From NCBI RefSeq assembly GCF_022539665.2, contig NC_081339.1:6918367-6982366 (forward strand): DNA of 64,000 nt, in the 5' to 3' direction. The DNA is from Daphnia carinata. Taxonomy: Eukaryota > Arthropoda > Branchiopoda > Diplostraca > Daphniidae. Shown here piece by piece: positions 46,786 through 57,629 of the stretch (within the stretch, counting starts at the first letter, position 1; the number at the start of each line of letters is the position of its first letter). The position numbers and the translations under genes were made by a program. The notes under the pieces were generated by a model that saw only the letters and a list, made by a program, of their open reading frames with translations, was not told the origin of the DNA and did not search any database.

Positions 46786-47921
46786 TTAGCTAGAGTCAGT
46801 CTCATTTAAAGCTGCCAGAACCTCACGGGCCATTTGTCCAAAGGGAAACTTGTAAGTTTGAATCATTTCTTCGTCGAAAACCAACGGCTTGAAATCCTCT
46901 GGTTTTACTATGAATTAAAAAATGCTATTTCAAATCCAAATCGTTTTCTGCACTTTTTAAATTTAAACTTACCGGAATAGAGATGATTCACTAAAAGATG
47001 AATGGCATCGTTTTTCCGCCAACCTTCGTATCCTTCTTCTGTGAAATGTTTCAGTGATTTTTTAGAATCGGCTCCAAATTCGCCTTTGACACGATGCAAA
47101 AATTCTGGATGAGAATTGAGTATCCCCCTAACAGGTAGATCACCTGCATTGTAATACCAAATATCGGGACGATAATCATGATAAGAATCTAACCATCGAT
47201 TCAAAAATCGTGCGTTCTTGTGAGCTATGATGACCTATCGAAAATACTTATTTCAATCCATTTTTTTATAAAATGAATGAAAAAAATTGATTACCTGACT
47301 GCCGAGGCTGTCTCCTTCGTCCCAGTTCATGGCAATTTCAAATCGCCTGTATTTGTCGAGATTTTGGAGGACGAGGACATCGTTATCCAGATAAATTCCA
47401 CCGTACTTCATCATCGTACGAATACGTGCTAAATCTGACCCGTGGTAAATTCGCCAATCTTTACTTAACGGCTGGCCAAATATCTCAGTTGCCAATTGAA
47501 TGGGCAAGAAACGAATGCTGGACATGAGTTTCTTATCCTTTTTAATCATGTTCCAGTAGTTGCCTCGAAAACCACCACTGCCTGGTACAGGGACATCAGT
47601 GTGGATGTAAACGAAGTCGGGTCGTTGACGTAGAAAAGCTGCTCGCAAACAAAGATAGTCGACGAAGGAATATTCTGTCAAATTGAACCTGATAAAATGA
47701 ATAATATTGGGCACGATCAAACTATTGGCGCCCGTCTCGTTGTTGAATCCATCAAAATTCAATTGATCGTCTGCACGAAGCCGACGATTGTCCGAATTGA
47801 ACAGAAAACCGGCCGACATCAGGAACGTCGAGAAAACAGTTGCAAAAAATGGTTTTTTCCAACATCTGACTACTCGTAATGTGGGATTGCATCGTTGCGT
47901 ATGATAATGAATCAACACCAT
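46786..47921 (-). CDS. GT32-like glycosyltransferase with DxD motif
   Basis: Three exons: 47921-47295, 47234-46973, 46907-46786 (336 aa), phases 0 and 1. Type II anchor near residues 25-40 (FFATVFSTFLMSAGFLF). The catalytic region has IPNIIHFIRFN-like NSLIVPNIIHFIRF, YHGSDLARIRTMMKYGGIYLD and the DxD site YLDNDVLVL, as in the OCH1/A4GALT-type 'DXD sugar-binding' family. The C-terminal part (EEGYEGWRKNDAIHLLVNH) is typical of arthropod and nematode relatives. It should move a sugar from a nucleotide donor in the Golgi. The donor and linkage cannot be deduced. It lies next to the A4GALT-like gene on the same strand but is only distantly similar to it. Confidence 0.82.
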
Positions 47922-48117
47922 TATTTAAAAATGTCTACGTCTGTTCTCTTTGACGATTTCTAGGAAACTCAATCATTTCTTCTCGAATGTTGTACAGGTA
48001 GTCATCAATCATAAGCCTTTGGGTCATTTAGCAATTAATGCAAAAGCCAATGACATTTTAATAATAACATCTCTAATGTATTCAGTTTCACAGAGAGTAG
48101 CAAATTGGTAACGAAAA

Positions 48118-49125
48118 TTACGAAGTAGGAAATTCTTCAGCTCTGGCGACGGTTAGAGGGCAATGCCTGGAAGCCAATGTCGAATAGACTTGATTTGAAT
48201 GAAAGAGAAGAGGCTCCGAATGCGACATTTTATTCCAAACATGTACGGCGACGCTTCCGTTGATCCATTGCATAATATTCCTAGTGGCTTTTTGAAAGTA
48301 AACTTGCCAATCAGGCCAATGTATCGGGTAAACGAAATTATAAGGCATCAAAGCCACATCTGTACATTCGTTGGAAAGCGGCTGGCCTTTCTTGAATTTG
48401 CAAATCTTCGACATAATGGAATAAATGAGAGCTGGCCCATGGGCGTTCCATTCTTGCGGTTTGTAACCGGCTGCTAGTTGTTCAACAATTTCCCTAATCA
48501 GGCGATGCCCGTAATCAAAATGGAAAATCCCGTTGGAGAGATGATCAACTGCAGCATCTTCGACGGCCAAGAAATTGTCTACATCCAGTTGTTTGATTGT
48601 AACGAAATCCAAATCCATATACAAACCTCCACCTTTAAGATTACTCAGCATTCGGATATAGTCTGCAAAATGTTCCAGCTTATGCGGACTATAGCGCCAT
48701 TCGCCTTTTGTATACCACGCTTCTAGCGGTGTATTGCGAAAGTAATCCGCTTCGTTGATGACAATAACGGCAACGTTTGGATAATGCGATAAGATGGTTA
48801 GCCAAATCCCGTGCAGATCAATAGTTGAATTTTCCTGCATGATTAGCTGGATAGGTCGATCCGGATTTTCTTTGGCAGCCGATTCAACAGCACAAGTTTG
48901 TCGTAAAGTTAAATAGTTCCGTCCGCTCGTTTCGTGAAAGTAGATTCTCTGATTATTCGGCTGCAACATGAATTTGTTAGTTTCCTCAGACCATTGGATA
49001 ATTTGAAATGACGATTTCAACCACACAAATTGGTTGACGTAAACGACACACATGCATAGAATTCCAGTGAAACACCATGCGACTTTTACTAAAGTCTTCC
49101 GGCGGAAATACATCACTTCTTTGTT
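48118..49125 (-). CDS. Alpha-1,4-galactosyltransferase / alpha-1,4-GlcNAc-transferase-like (GT32)
   Basis: Coding part is ATG 49113 to stop 48118, one exon, 331 aa. The exon itself starts at 49125 after CTTACGCAG, so an untranslated 5' exon is likely. A longer frame to 49227 would include a Phe run encoded by the pyrimidine tract and is rejected. Type II anchor KVAWCFTGILCMCVVYV. A4GALT hallmarks: HETSGR, CAVESAAKENPD, FRNTPLEAWY, GGGLYMDLDFVTIKQL (DxD), AHGPALI, YPIHWPDWQVYF and AVHVWNK. In this family the enzyme adds Gal or GlcNAc in alpha-1,4 linkage to glycolipids or mucins. Which acceptor applies is unknown. No exons interrupt the domain. Confidence 0.92.
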   Translation of the reverse strand, partial: NKEVMYFRRKTLVKVAWCFTGILCMCVVYVNQFVWLKSSFQIIQWSEETNKFMLQPNNQRIYFHETSGRNYLTLRQTCAVESAAKENPDRPIQLIMQENSTIDLHGIWLTILSHYPNVAVIVINEADYFRNTPLEAWYTKGEWRYSPHKLEHFADYIRMLSNLKGGGLYMDLDFVTIKQLDVDNFLAVEDAAVDHLSNGIFHFDYGHRLIREIVEQLAAGYKPQEWNAHGPALIYSIMSKICKFKKGQPLSNECTDVALMPYNFVYPIHWPDWQVYFQKATRNIMQWINGSVAVHVWNKMSHSEPLLFHSNQVYSTLASRHCPLTVARAEEFPTS

Positions 49126-49425
49126 CTGCGTAAGTGGGAGGAAGAAAAAAAAACAACTCTGTTCACAACTCGAAGCACGTATGCACTTGGAACAATTGCC
49201 ACTGTTCCAGCACACTGCTACCATCACTCAGCTGTAGGCGTGTGTATTCATCTTTGAGTTATCCACAAAAAAAACCCACCATCCTTCAGCGCAATATATT
49301 TTCACCTCTTTTTTGTGACACAAGCATGATTTTCACAAGTCTATTCGAAAACGTTTCGAATTCGATGAATTGGGCACTGTCTCGTTATAATTAGAACACC
49401 GGTGTTGCCAATTGAAATGTGGACA
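49126..49425. other. 5' region of the A4GALT-like gene
   Basis: Includes the inferred intron and untranslated first exon of the A4GALT-like gene. Nothing else. Confidence 0.45.
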
Positions 49426-50527
49426 TCACCGTTGGAGTTCAACGATAATGTGAGTACAAAGACGTTTTAGATGAATACTGATTATCCGATATTTTAAACT
49501 TATCAGACCATCAGTCATCATTGTTAAGGGGAGCTTCAGTTTATTATCGTGAAGGATTCTCTTCCTGTCGGAATTGGGTTCAGCTGGTTCGTGAGCTAGC
49601 ATGGTGTAACGCGTTTGACGTAACGGCTGGTGACGTTGGACGGTAAAATTCCTGGAACGAAGACGGTCAAAGAGATCATCATCCTCACCTCCCCAGCCCC
49701 AGAATCTGTTGGAAAATCCATTGACTGCAACGAAATCCGTCACCGAGACGGAACCTACACCGCCAAAATGATTTACACCGATAGGTCTGCATATACAAGA
49801 TTGAAATTCCATTTAATTGAAAATTTTTTCAGAATATTTTACCTGTAGGAAAACGTGCTGATGGCCACGGACAAGTGTCGAGGCTTTCCTACATCTGGAC
49901 ATGCGTACGAATTACGATCGTCTTCCGGCAGCAAATCAACGTCATGGAAGACGAAACAATCAAACGACCTACGACGTAAGGCTTCGATAAAACCCACGTT
50001 CAGCAACATGCCTCTATTGAATGCTGAAATTCCTGTACACAAGCATTTTAACACTTGTTAAAAAACCAAAAAAAAACGAGTTCCGTGAAATTAATACCTG
50101 TTTGTTCAACGACGAAAATCGTGTAGTCTAGCTGTTGGCGTTGAATGAACGGATGAATGTAGTGTAAGAAAGTGATTAACTGATGATCCCTGTTTCTGTA
50201 TGGAATGATGATTGCTATTGCATGACTAGGATTGCAATTAGCAGGTCTGTAACTCCCACCGAGTTCCAAAAGTTTCTGTTCCTCAAAGTCTTCCAGCCAG
50301 TTGGAGATGTTTGTCCAGCCGACTTGAAAAATTTCAAAAGGATATGATTAAATTAATCTTATTAATCTGCTAGGTTTCTTACTTAGTAGAGGTGATGTTA
50401 ACGGACAGGATGGTTGTTCTTTCATTTCAACCAATCTCGGAACACTTGAATTATGAAAGGCAATGGTCAAGATGGTCGACAGCACGCAGATGAAGATCAA
50501 GCGTTGAAATCGGGATCGAAACGCCAT
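49426..50527 (-). CDS. Beta-1,4-galactosyltransferase (GT7)
   Basis: Four exons: 50527-50383, 50322-50098, 50032-49843, 49786-49426 (306 aa), all GT-AG. Type II anchor RLIFICVLSTILTIAF. Every GT7 block is present in order: AIIIPYRNRDHQL, FNRGMLLNVGFIEAL, FVFHDVDLLPEDDRN (DVD metal site), HFGGVGSVSVTDF, NGFSNRFWGWGGEDDDL and DGLISLKYRI. It transfers Gal (or GalNAc in many invertebrate members) from UDP-sugar to GlcNAc in beta-1,4 linkage in the Golgi. At about 306 aa it has a short stem region compared with vertebrate members. The Cys pair (PANCNP and YACPDV) matches the family. Confidence 0.95.
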
Positions 50528-50830
50528 TCAATCCGAATCGATTCCTTTCGTTTAGCAAGGCTATCAAACATACACTGAATTAACTGTATTCTTCATTACA
50601 CTGTGTGGAATTTTAGTTTTTAAATTTTGAAAGGTATTACCATTGCCTTCAGGTGATTGAGGACTTGTCGGTCGTTTCTTAAAACTAACAAGTAATCGAC
50701 AGAGAAACCCAGAGCATCTTCGCATAACTTAGCGATTGGTTGAAATTATTCTTTAAACAACTCTACTTAATACTCAAACGACAATCTTGATTAATTTTAA
50801 ACAGTTAAAATTACCGACAATTTGTTACAA
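50528..50830. other. Promoter-side region of the GT7 gene
   Basis: Intergenic. No TATA box recognised. Confidence 0.4.
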
Positions 50831-51061
50831 GCAATATGCGCGTCAGCGTGACGACGAGAGCAAGTGCCATGGTGAAAAGAAACTTCTCGACTGACTCATA
50901 CCTCGCGCACTTTGGCAAAAATTTAAATGAGGTAGGGATGGGTAAGCAAAACCCGATGTTCTAAAAGCGCCATTTTTTTTGTTTGTTTTTTTCTGTAAAA
51001 CAACCCAAGGGATTAAAGGATATTTTGTTTTCTTCGTTTGCTTACCCTACCCCTCTTTCTT
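50831..51061 (+). repeat. Dispersed repeat, copy 2, with terminal hairpin arms
   Basis: Same modules and orientation as 46425-46640. Inverted arms GGGTAAGCAAA (50940-50950) and TTTGCTTACCC (51037-51047) are here 108 bp apart overall. It lies 300-530 bp upstream of the GT7 start codon, as copy 1 does for ACADM. Confidence 0.75.
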
Positions 51062-51640
51062 AGTCATCAAAGTTTATTTTGCATTAATTTTACTTTGAAT
51101 TATCGTTTTCTCTATTGCTGTGATGGACAATTGATTTTTATTTTTCTCTGCCTTTAATTTGCATTACACACCTTTCGTAGGGACTACCATAAGCCAAATG
51201 ACACGCTAAAGATTCTGTTTAATGATTACGTAGTTCGCTAGATGGTGTTCCACTTCGCAAATAAAACAATAAAACCTTCACGGCCGCGTGAATAACCTGT
51301 TGGAAGCATTACGACGACGTCATGTGACTTTAATTTCATGAACTGTTGACTTATGATCATCAAATTTTTTCTGTTAAGTTTCGTTGGCATAACTAAAGGC
51401 TGTGGAGTTCGAAGCAATGCGGAGGTAATAAAAAAATCAGGTGGAGCCATATCTTGCGGTCTTCTTTTTATTAGGTAGGTTTGCATAAACTAACAACTAA
51501 TTTAAAAAAAAAAAGAAAAATGGCTACTGTGCTATGCCTTTAAATATTGCCATAAGAAAGAAGGATAGTCCAAATTTTAATTGAATGAATATTTAATGTT
51601 CTGATCGAAGCATTGGCACCAGCATTCGTATGTTTCCTCC
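51062..51640. other. Intergenic
   Basis: AT-rich. No gene supported. Confidence 0.45.
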
Positions 51641-52576
51641 TTAACAAATCGTTAATCCGGCTGGATAACAAGCTCCAACCACATAGAAGCTCGTAGTGTC
51701 AGTGAACGACGTGGAAACCTAATTTTTTAATTTTTTCAAATGAACCGAAAGTACCAGAAAATATCATTTTGTTTCCCTTACCGAAGTCGATGTGTACATC
51801 GTCACGACCGAAGTTGTAGTTGTCTTTGTTATTAAAATACCAGACACAATGGATGAGATGAGACTGTTAATACCTCCTCCGAAAAGTGGACTGGCAATAC
51901 GAACATCTTCATGCGATTTTTCGAACGAAGGAGCAAGGGCAGAAGGCGATTCTTTCACCAACTCAATACTAGGATTGTAGGTATTGCGGAATTGGGGCAA
52001 CATCGTCGGTTCAAAACTATGAATTGATTCTAAAATTAATCCAACCCACTGGAGCTAAATTGACATTAAACAGAGTGGTTTATACCTCAACACTTGGCTA
52101 GGGCTGAGACGGAAATATTGAAGGCTAGGGTTATCATCTTCTTTGAGTGCAATAAAGACTGGCTCGTCCCAATATTGACGCTTCCTCCTGCTACAGGCAG
52201 CTACCGGAGCAGTGGTGAAGTCGACGTTATCACCAGGATTAACTGTTCCGTTGGTAGAGGCCAAAACTCCGCACGTTTTCTTTGTCGTTACCGTTGTCAT
52301 CAGAACGGACGATATAGTGGTCTATTCAAAAATGAAATTTTTCAAACAAATGAAACCAATAATCATTGGGTGAATACGTACGGTTTTAACGATTGTAACT
52401 GTGACAGTTGATTGTTGACGAGCCTGACGGACCAGAGGCTCAATAACAGCTGAAACTTGAGATGGATTAATAGCTAATTGTTCGCCTAGGTCCAGTACAC
52501 GGGCAGGGACTTCAACAGCCAACAGAGTAAATAGCAGGAAAAACGTTAAAGCAGATACTCTACGTAAGGCAGACAT
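51641..52576 (-). CDS. Small secreted TVT-family protein 5 (tandem pair member)
   Basis: Four exons: 52576-52382, 52321-52086, 52016-51782, 51718-51641 (247 aa), phases 0, 2, 0. ATG 52576 gives MSALRRVSALTFFLLFTLLA, a signal peptide. Exon 2 carries TTISSVLMTTVTTKKTCG, then AACSRRKRQYWDEPVFIALKEDD with an RRKR site. Exon 3 holds SFEPTMLPQFRNTYN, the amphipathic NSLISSIVSGILIT segment and TTTTSVVTMYTSTS. Exon 4 ends SFYVVGACYPAGLTIC. Nearly the same as its neighbour at 53658-54621 in every exon. TATA box about 60 bp upstream. Function unknown. Confidence 0.88.
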
Positions 52577-53657
52577 GATGTTTCCAGTTGTGCTTGATGC
52601 TTGTGGATGATGTTCTTGTCGTGATTGTCCAGCACTATTTATACTATTCGTTGGAACATTGGTACCTCTTCCGACCATCCTGTATAGCAAACAGCAAGGA
52701 AGATAATTGTCCGGCGAATTGCCCTTCTGCTTTTCAAGAGCAACCATAAAAAGCATTTCACAAATCTTTAGGAAGAACATAGACAATGGCGAACGATTCC
52801 TTTCGCTATGTAAGACTAGCAGGTTCATAGTCAAATAGACTAAGTTCTATTTCTTTATTACATTGCGGGGAATTTTTAGCTATTTCTTATTGTGTAAAAT
52901 TGTGTTATTGCCCTCAGCTGATTTAAAAATAGTCATGAATATCTCAGACTGACACTGCCTTGCCGAATAGAGCAAATTAGTGATAGCATGTTTGCATAAC
53001 TTAGCAGTTGCTTAAGTTGCTTGCTGATACTCTTTTCTTTTATATTCTGCGGTCACAATTTAATATTTAAACCAATTAAAGTTGCATTTGCCAAAGGCTT
53101 ATATATATGATTCTTTTAGAATTTATTTCCCTTGATTATATGTTTATATTATTAATATGTATGCCGGTCGTAAATTTGGAACTACCTCAGAACAAACGAT
53201 GTGAAAGATACTGGAAGTTTAACCTATCCGTTCTCTGCCTTCATATTCGTTAAGTAGCGCTCCACCGTGCAAAACGAACGAATATATTCACGCACCCTTC
53301 CCCATAGACAGCCGTGAACCGGCTGGAGCTCAGCGATAAGCTTTGAATTTCATTTCACGAATCGTTGGGGTTTATAATCAATTCAGTTTTATGAATAAAG
53401 TTTCATTAACCCGTTATAGCTGACTGGAACTGAAACGAAAGGGTAAACAAAAATATAAAACAGATGGAATGATTTTTGATACCCTTTGTATTTGTATCAT
53501 TTGCATAAACTAACAACAGGTTGTTAAAAAGAGGAAGAAGATTGAGGGCTACAGTTTTACTATGCCTTTAAATATCGCCACGAAAAAAAGAAATATGCAA
53601 TAACATGAAATGACCCGGTCAATGGCACCAGCTTCCATAAAGATATTTCATTCCATA
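52577..53657. other. Intergenic between the tandem pair
   Basis: Contains the TATA box of gene 5 and the downstream region of gene 6. No other gene seen. Confidence 0.5.
52636..52643 (-). promoter_or_regulatory. TATA box of TVT-family gene 5
   Basis: TATAAATA followed by GTGCTGG on the minus strand, 60 bp upstream of the ATG. The same string precedes gene 6. Confidence 0.75.
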
Positions 53658-54621
53658 TTAGCAAGTCGTCATTCCTGCTGGATAACAAGCACCAACCACG
53701 TAGTAGCTCGTAGTTCCAGTGAACGAAGTGGAAGTCTAATTTTTTTTAATTCCAATTTTTTAATTAACTAAAAATATACCACAGAAAAAAGGGATTTTCT
53801 TTTACCGAAGTAGATGTGTACGCCGTAACGGTCGAAGTCGTAGATGTCGTCGTTATCAAAATACCAGACACGATGGATGAGATGAGGCTGTTGATACCTC
53901 CGCCGAAAATTGGACTGGCAACACGAACGTTTTCGTTCGATTTTCCGAACGAAGGAGCAATGGCAGAGGGCGATTCTTTCACCAATGCAATACTAGGATT
54001 GTGATGGGTATTGCGGAATTGGGGCAGCATCGTCGGTTCGAAACTATTCAAGTGACGTAAACATTTTTAGAATTAAAACCTACCCCTCTGAATTTGAAGT
54101 GAAATTGCCACTGAAATTAAAGGTTTACCTCAAAACTTGGCTAGGACTGAGGCGGTAATACTGCAAATGGGAACTGTCATCTTCTTTGAGAGCAATGAAG
54201 ACGGGCTCGTCCCAATACTGACGCTTCCGCCTGCTACAAGCAGCTCCTGGAACGGTGGTGAATGTGGTAATGGCTCCCGGATTAACCGTTCCACCATCCA
54301 CGGAGGCCAAAACTCCGCACGTTTTCTTTGTCGTAATTACTGTCGTCGTGACGGATGAGATGGTGGTCTATTCAAATGGTGATTCATTTTAAACAAATAT
54401 AACCAACGATTCATTGAGATACTTACGGTTTTCAGGATTGTGATTGTCGCAGTTGATTGTTGACGAGCTTGGCGGATCATTGGCTCAACAACGGCCGACA
54501 CTTCGGACGGATCGAGAACGAATTGTTCGCCTTGTTCCAGCACACGGGCAGGAATTTCTACGGCCAACAGAGCAAACAGCAAGAAGACGAGAGCAAATTT
54601 TGGACGTACGGCAGACATCAT
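53658..54621 (-). CDS. Small secreted TVT-family protein 6 (tandem pair member)
   Basis: Four exons: 54621-54427, 54367-54129, 54043-53806, 53735-53658 (249 aa), same phases as gene 5. Signal peptide (KFALVFLLFALLAVEIPA). Conserved blocks shared with gene 5: VRQ-type PMIRQARQQSTATITILKT, TTKKTCGVLAS, ACSRRKRQYWDEPVF, LSPSQVLR, VKESPSA and LISSIVSGILIT. The two differ mainly in the loop after Cys (DGGTVNPGAITTFTT) and in EDD(S/N)-type positions, as expected of a recent duplication. Start uncertainty: two ATGs overlap (54621 and 54618). Confidence 0.88.
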
Positions 54622-55193
54622 GTTTCCAGCTGTGCTTGTTGAGTGTCGATGATGCTATTGCCATGATTGCCCAGCACTATTTATACTAGTCACTTGGAAC
54701 GCTAGTTACCCTTCCGGCCATCCCGAACAGCGATGACAATGAACCAGCAACGAAGACAATCATACCGGCGAATCGTCTTTCTGCTGTTTTAAGAGCAACC
54801 ATAAAAATCGTTTCACAAAATCCTTAGGAAGAACATTGGACAACATAGTTTTATGATTTCGATGGCAATGACACTGAAGAAGACGCCCTATTATACAACC
54901 AACAAAATTTACATTTCCTTGTTGTTTTTTTTTGCGTGTCTTACTTGGACATCTTTTGACGAAGCACCGTGAAAGAAACAATTCAAAATGAGTTGCCCTG
55001 GAACAGGGCAACGACCTAACTTCAAACCCGTAAGCAAGTCACATACACGAGAATTCATTCAATGTCATTTTTATTAATCGAAATCCTAGCATTGACATTT
55101 TCATATTAAGTCTAGAAAACTACAGTGTATTGGATAATAAAAATAATTTGCATATTGCTAGATTAAATAGATTGATAAAAGCACGTTCAATTC
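54622..55193. other. Intergenic
   Basis: Promoter of gene 6 (TATA box at 54678-54685) and the downstream region of gene 7. No other gene seen. Confidence 0.5.
54678..54685 (-). promoter_or_regulatory. TATA box of TVT-family gene 6
   Basis: TATAAATA followed by GTGCTGG, 57 bp upstream of the ATG, duplicated with gene 5. Confidence 0.75.
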
Positions 55194-55932
55194 CTAGCAA
55201 AGCGGAGGGTAGGATGGATAGCAAGATCCAATAAGAACGAACGAATTAGTGGAAGTGTAAATGGTAATGAACGTAGTGCCTCCATTATAAACGGTAGATG
55301 TTATCGTGCTGGTAGTCGTCGATTGAAGTGCAGATGGGAAAATGTTGGACAGCAAAGAGGCCAATGCCGCAAAATAAACTGGCTGAGCAACACGAACGCC
55401 ATTGTCACGATCATCGGTCTCCAGTGAAGATTCAATGGCAGGTTCGGCAGGTGTACCGTCCCGGAATTGAACCAACTCCGTCGCTTCCACACTAAAAAAT
55501 GAATTCCTTATTATTTAAAACGTTTTAGATAATTTTAAGCAAATACCGGTGGACTTTGGCCGGATTGATTTGATCGGGTCGGACGAATTCAAAATCTTCT
55601 CCGTTTTCGCCATAAAGAACGTAGAGCATGGGCTCATCATCCTGACGTCCGTTGCGGAGATTCCGGGCACACTGCGACGATGGAGTCAAACTTCCGCTGG
55701 TACTCAACTTCATGCACAATTTTGACGTTGAGACAGTCGAAGTTAAAACGGAAGAAACTGTTGTGGTAACTGTGAGGAGGGCCGTGATCTGACGGCCCTG
55801 GACCATCCCACCATACAGACCATTTCCAGCTTGATCAACACCAGGATCGACGACAACACGAGCTGGAACAGGATCAACAATCAAAATTGAAAGAATGATG
55901 GGCAGACAAATTTGAATGCTGTTGAACTTCAT
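55194..55932 (-). CDS. Small secreted TVT-family protein 7
   Basis: Two exons: 55932-55547 and 55491-55194 (227 aa), GT-AG, phase 2. Signal peptide (MKFNSIQICLPIILSILIVD). The strand ALLTVTTTVSSVLTSTVSTS is followed by KLCMKLST. The basic cluster is reduced to CARNLRNGRQDDEP with no RRKR. An acidic patch follows (GENGEDFEFVRPDQ). Exon 2 starts RVEATELVQFRDGT, then FAALASLLSNIFPSALQ (amphipathic), TTTSTITSTVYNGGTT and SCYPSYPPLC at the end. Fewer basic residues than the others, so processing may differ. TATA box at 56012-56020. Unknown function. Confidence 0.85.
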
Positions 55933-56011
55933 GGCTGGATCGTCTATGGAGAAATAGAGAGGATAGGACAGTCAAAGATAGATTGATCGTTTGTCCGGTG
56001 AGCTAGTTTAT

Positions 56012-56020
56012 CTATATATA
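56012..56020 (-). promoter_or_regulatory. TATA box of TVT-family gene 7
   Basis: TATATATAG on the minus strand, about 85 bp upstream of the ATG. Confidence 0.6.
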
Positions 56021-56653
56021 TGTGCACAGACTTTGTGCTATCCGCAAACATTCACCTGTGAAGGCTCCTATTTGTTTTTTTTTTATCAATTCAATTGTTT
56101 TACCTTCCTTAGTAAAATAGAACCGTTCATTAAATTGTCCTAGGGTCTTTTCCTAGGCAATGCTCTTGGAATTTCAGTTTACATGAATTGCGTCAGAAAT
56201 AACAACATAGGAACTATCTATGATTCCTCCGGATAGTGTTATTTGGACGGTTCTATTTTTTACGGCCTTGTGATACATTTAACTCTTCTTATAATTCATT
56301 ATTTTATTATAACTCAGAATAGCGTTGACCCGAGAATCCGAAGGCGATGAACGAAACCCTCGTGAATTTTCTGATTCGATTGCAAGAGTTTTTCAATGAA
56401 CCTTTCCTCTTGCATTTGTCCATTTTCTAATGAATTATTCCAGACGTTTTGTACAGCGTGAGCGTGACTTACCACACGTCAGCTGCAAGAGAGAAAACAG
56501 GATGATTATTGACCTTCACCTAGGATGTGGCAATCAAACCGCGTGACAAAAACCCAACTTTATTTTGACGGCCAACGTGAATTTGTAGTCCAAACGCGAC
56601 GATCTACGTCTAACCCAGAATTTCTTAACAGTTTCTTGCGCGTTATCTACTCG

Positions 56654-56661
56654 TATATAAA
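56654..56661 (+). promoter_or_regulatory. TATA box of TVT-family gene 8
   Basis: TATATAAA 49 bp upstream of the ATG at 56710. Confidence 0.75.
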
Positions 56662-56709
56662 GCTGAATAGCGCCAAGTGTTAAAAAAAAAGCATCAGACA
56701 TCAATCACG

Positions 56710-57390
56710 ATGAACGTTCTAGTCTGCACAGTTCTCTTGGCGTCCGTCCTCTTAGCTTCCGCACATCCGGAAGAACAAGGCAGAACAGACACTTCTGGTC
56801 CATTACGTTTCTTGGTAACGCCAAAGACGATTACATCCACTGTAACCGTCACATCTACCGGAACCGCAACTGTAGGTATCACGACGAGTTGCGTGAAACC
56901 AGCGGCGGGCCTTGCCAACTGTCGCAAACGCCGCAACGTCATGGAAGTGCCTCTCATCCTGGAAGTGGAAGATGATGAAGAAATCGATCCTTCTGAACCC
57001 ATTGAGTATGTAAATCTTATACTTTTAATTGAATTCAATTTTTAACAATGTGAAATGGCATGAAGGGTGGTCGTTACGGCCTATCCGGAGATGCGTTCGT
57101 TAGAGGATTCTAGCGCCGTACCGGTGATGGAAGTCCAGCCTTCCATCGACAACACTGCAGGCATGGTTGAAGTTCAGATCTATGACATGGATAGTATCTG
57201 CAAAGCCCGATTGGCTAATCCATTTTTCGGCGTCGGTTTGGCTCAACTATTTGGCATTACGGTGCTGCACTCAACGACTGTAACAGCCACCCAACAGGTC
57301 ACGTCAACGACCACCACCGTGGCCAAAATGAACACGATTGAACTGGCCGGTTGTCTACCAAGCCCACTGCCCTTTAGCGTTTGTAAGTAA
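56710..57390 (+). CDS. Small secreted TVT-family protein 8
   Basis: Two exons: 56710-57005 and 57066-57390 (206 aa). The 60-nt intron is GT-AG at phase 2. Signal peptide (MNVLVCTVLLASVLLASA). The strand KTITSTVTVTSTGTATVGI is followed by TTSC, a C..CRKRR site, then VPLILEVEDDEEIDP (acidic). Exon 2 begins VVVTAYPEMRSLED and ends GCLPSPLPFSVCK after HSTTVTATQQVTSTTTTVA. The only plus-strand member, and the last before the fucosyltransferase. The exon 1 to 2 join is fixed by frame. Function unknown. Confidence 0.85.
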
Positions 57391-57447
57391 GTGTGGATTG
57401 ATGTTATTTGAATACGATTTGATATGTACCGTGAAAGAAAGGAGACA

Positions 57448-57453
57448 AATAAA
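57448..57453 (+). terminator. Poly(A) signal of TVT-family gene 8
   Basis: AATAAA 58 bp after the stop. Confidence 0.55.
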
Positions 57454-57629
57454 AGGGCTAATGGATGCCATCTGTTCAATAACGTAAAATGACATTTCCA
57501 TGTTTGGCGTTCTACGACAGTGAACGAGACGTCGTAAAATTAGTTTTTATTGTTCCTTGAGGACAAAGATTCAATTTGAAAAATCTTAAATTAAACAAGC
57601 CAATGTCATAAAAACGCGAGACGAATGAA

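Larger units (their letters stand above)
55933..56709. other. Intergenic between divergent TVT-family genes 7 and 8
   Basis: Gene 7 (minus) and gene 8 (plus) diverge here, each with its own TATA box. Otherwise AT-rich. Confidence 0.5.

Noticed and set aside
49114-49227. N-terminal extension of the A4GALT-like protein
   Set aside because: It encodes a Phe run that is the pyrimidine tract of an acceptor (CTTACGCAG). The real Met follows it before the membrane anchor.
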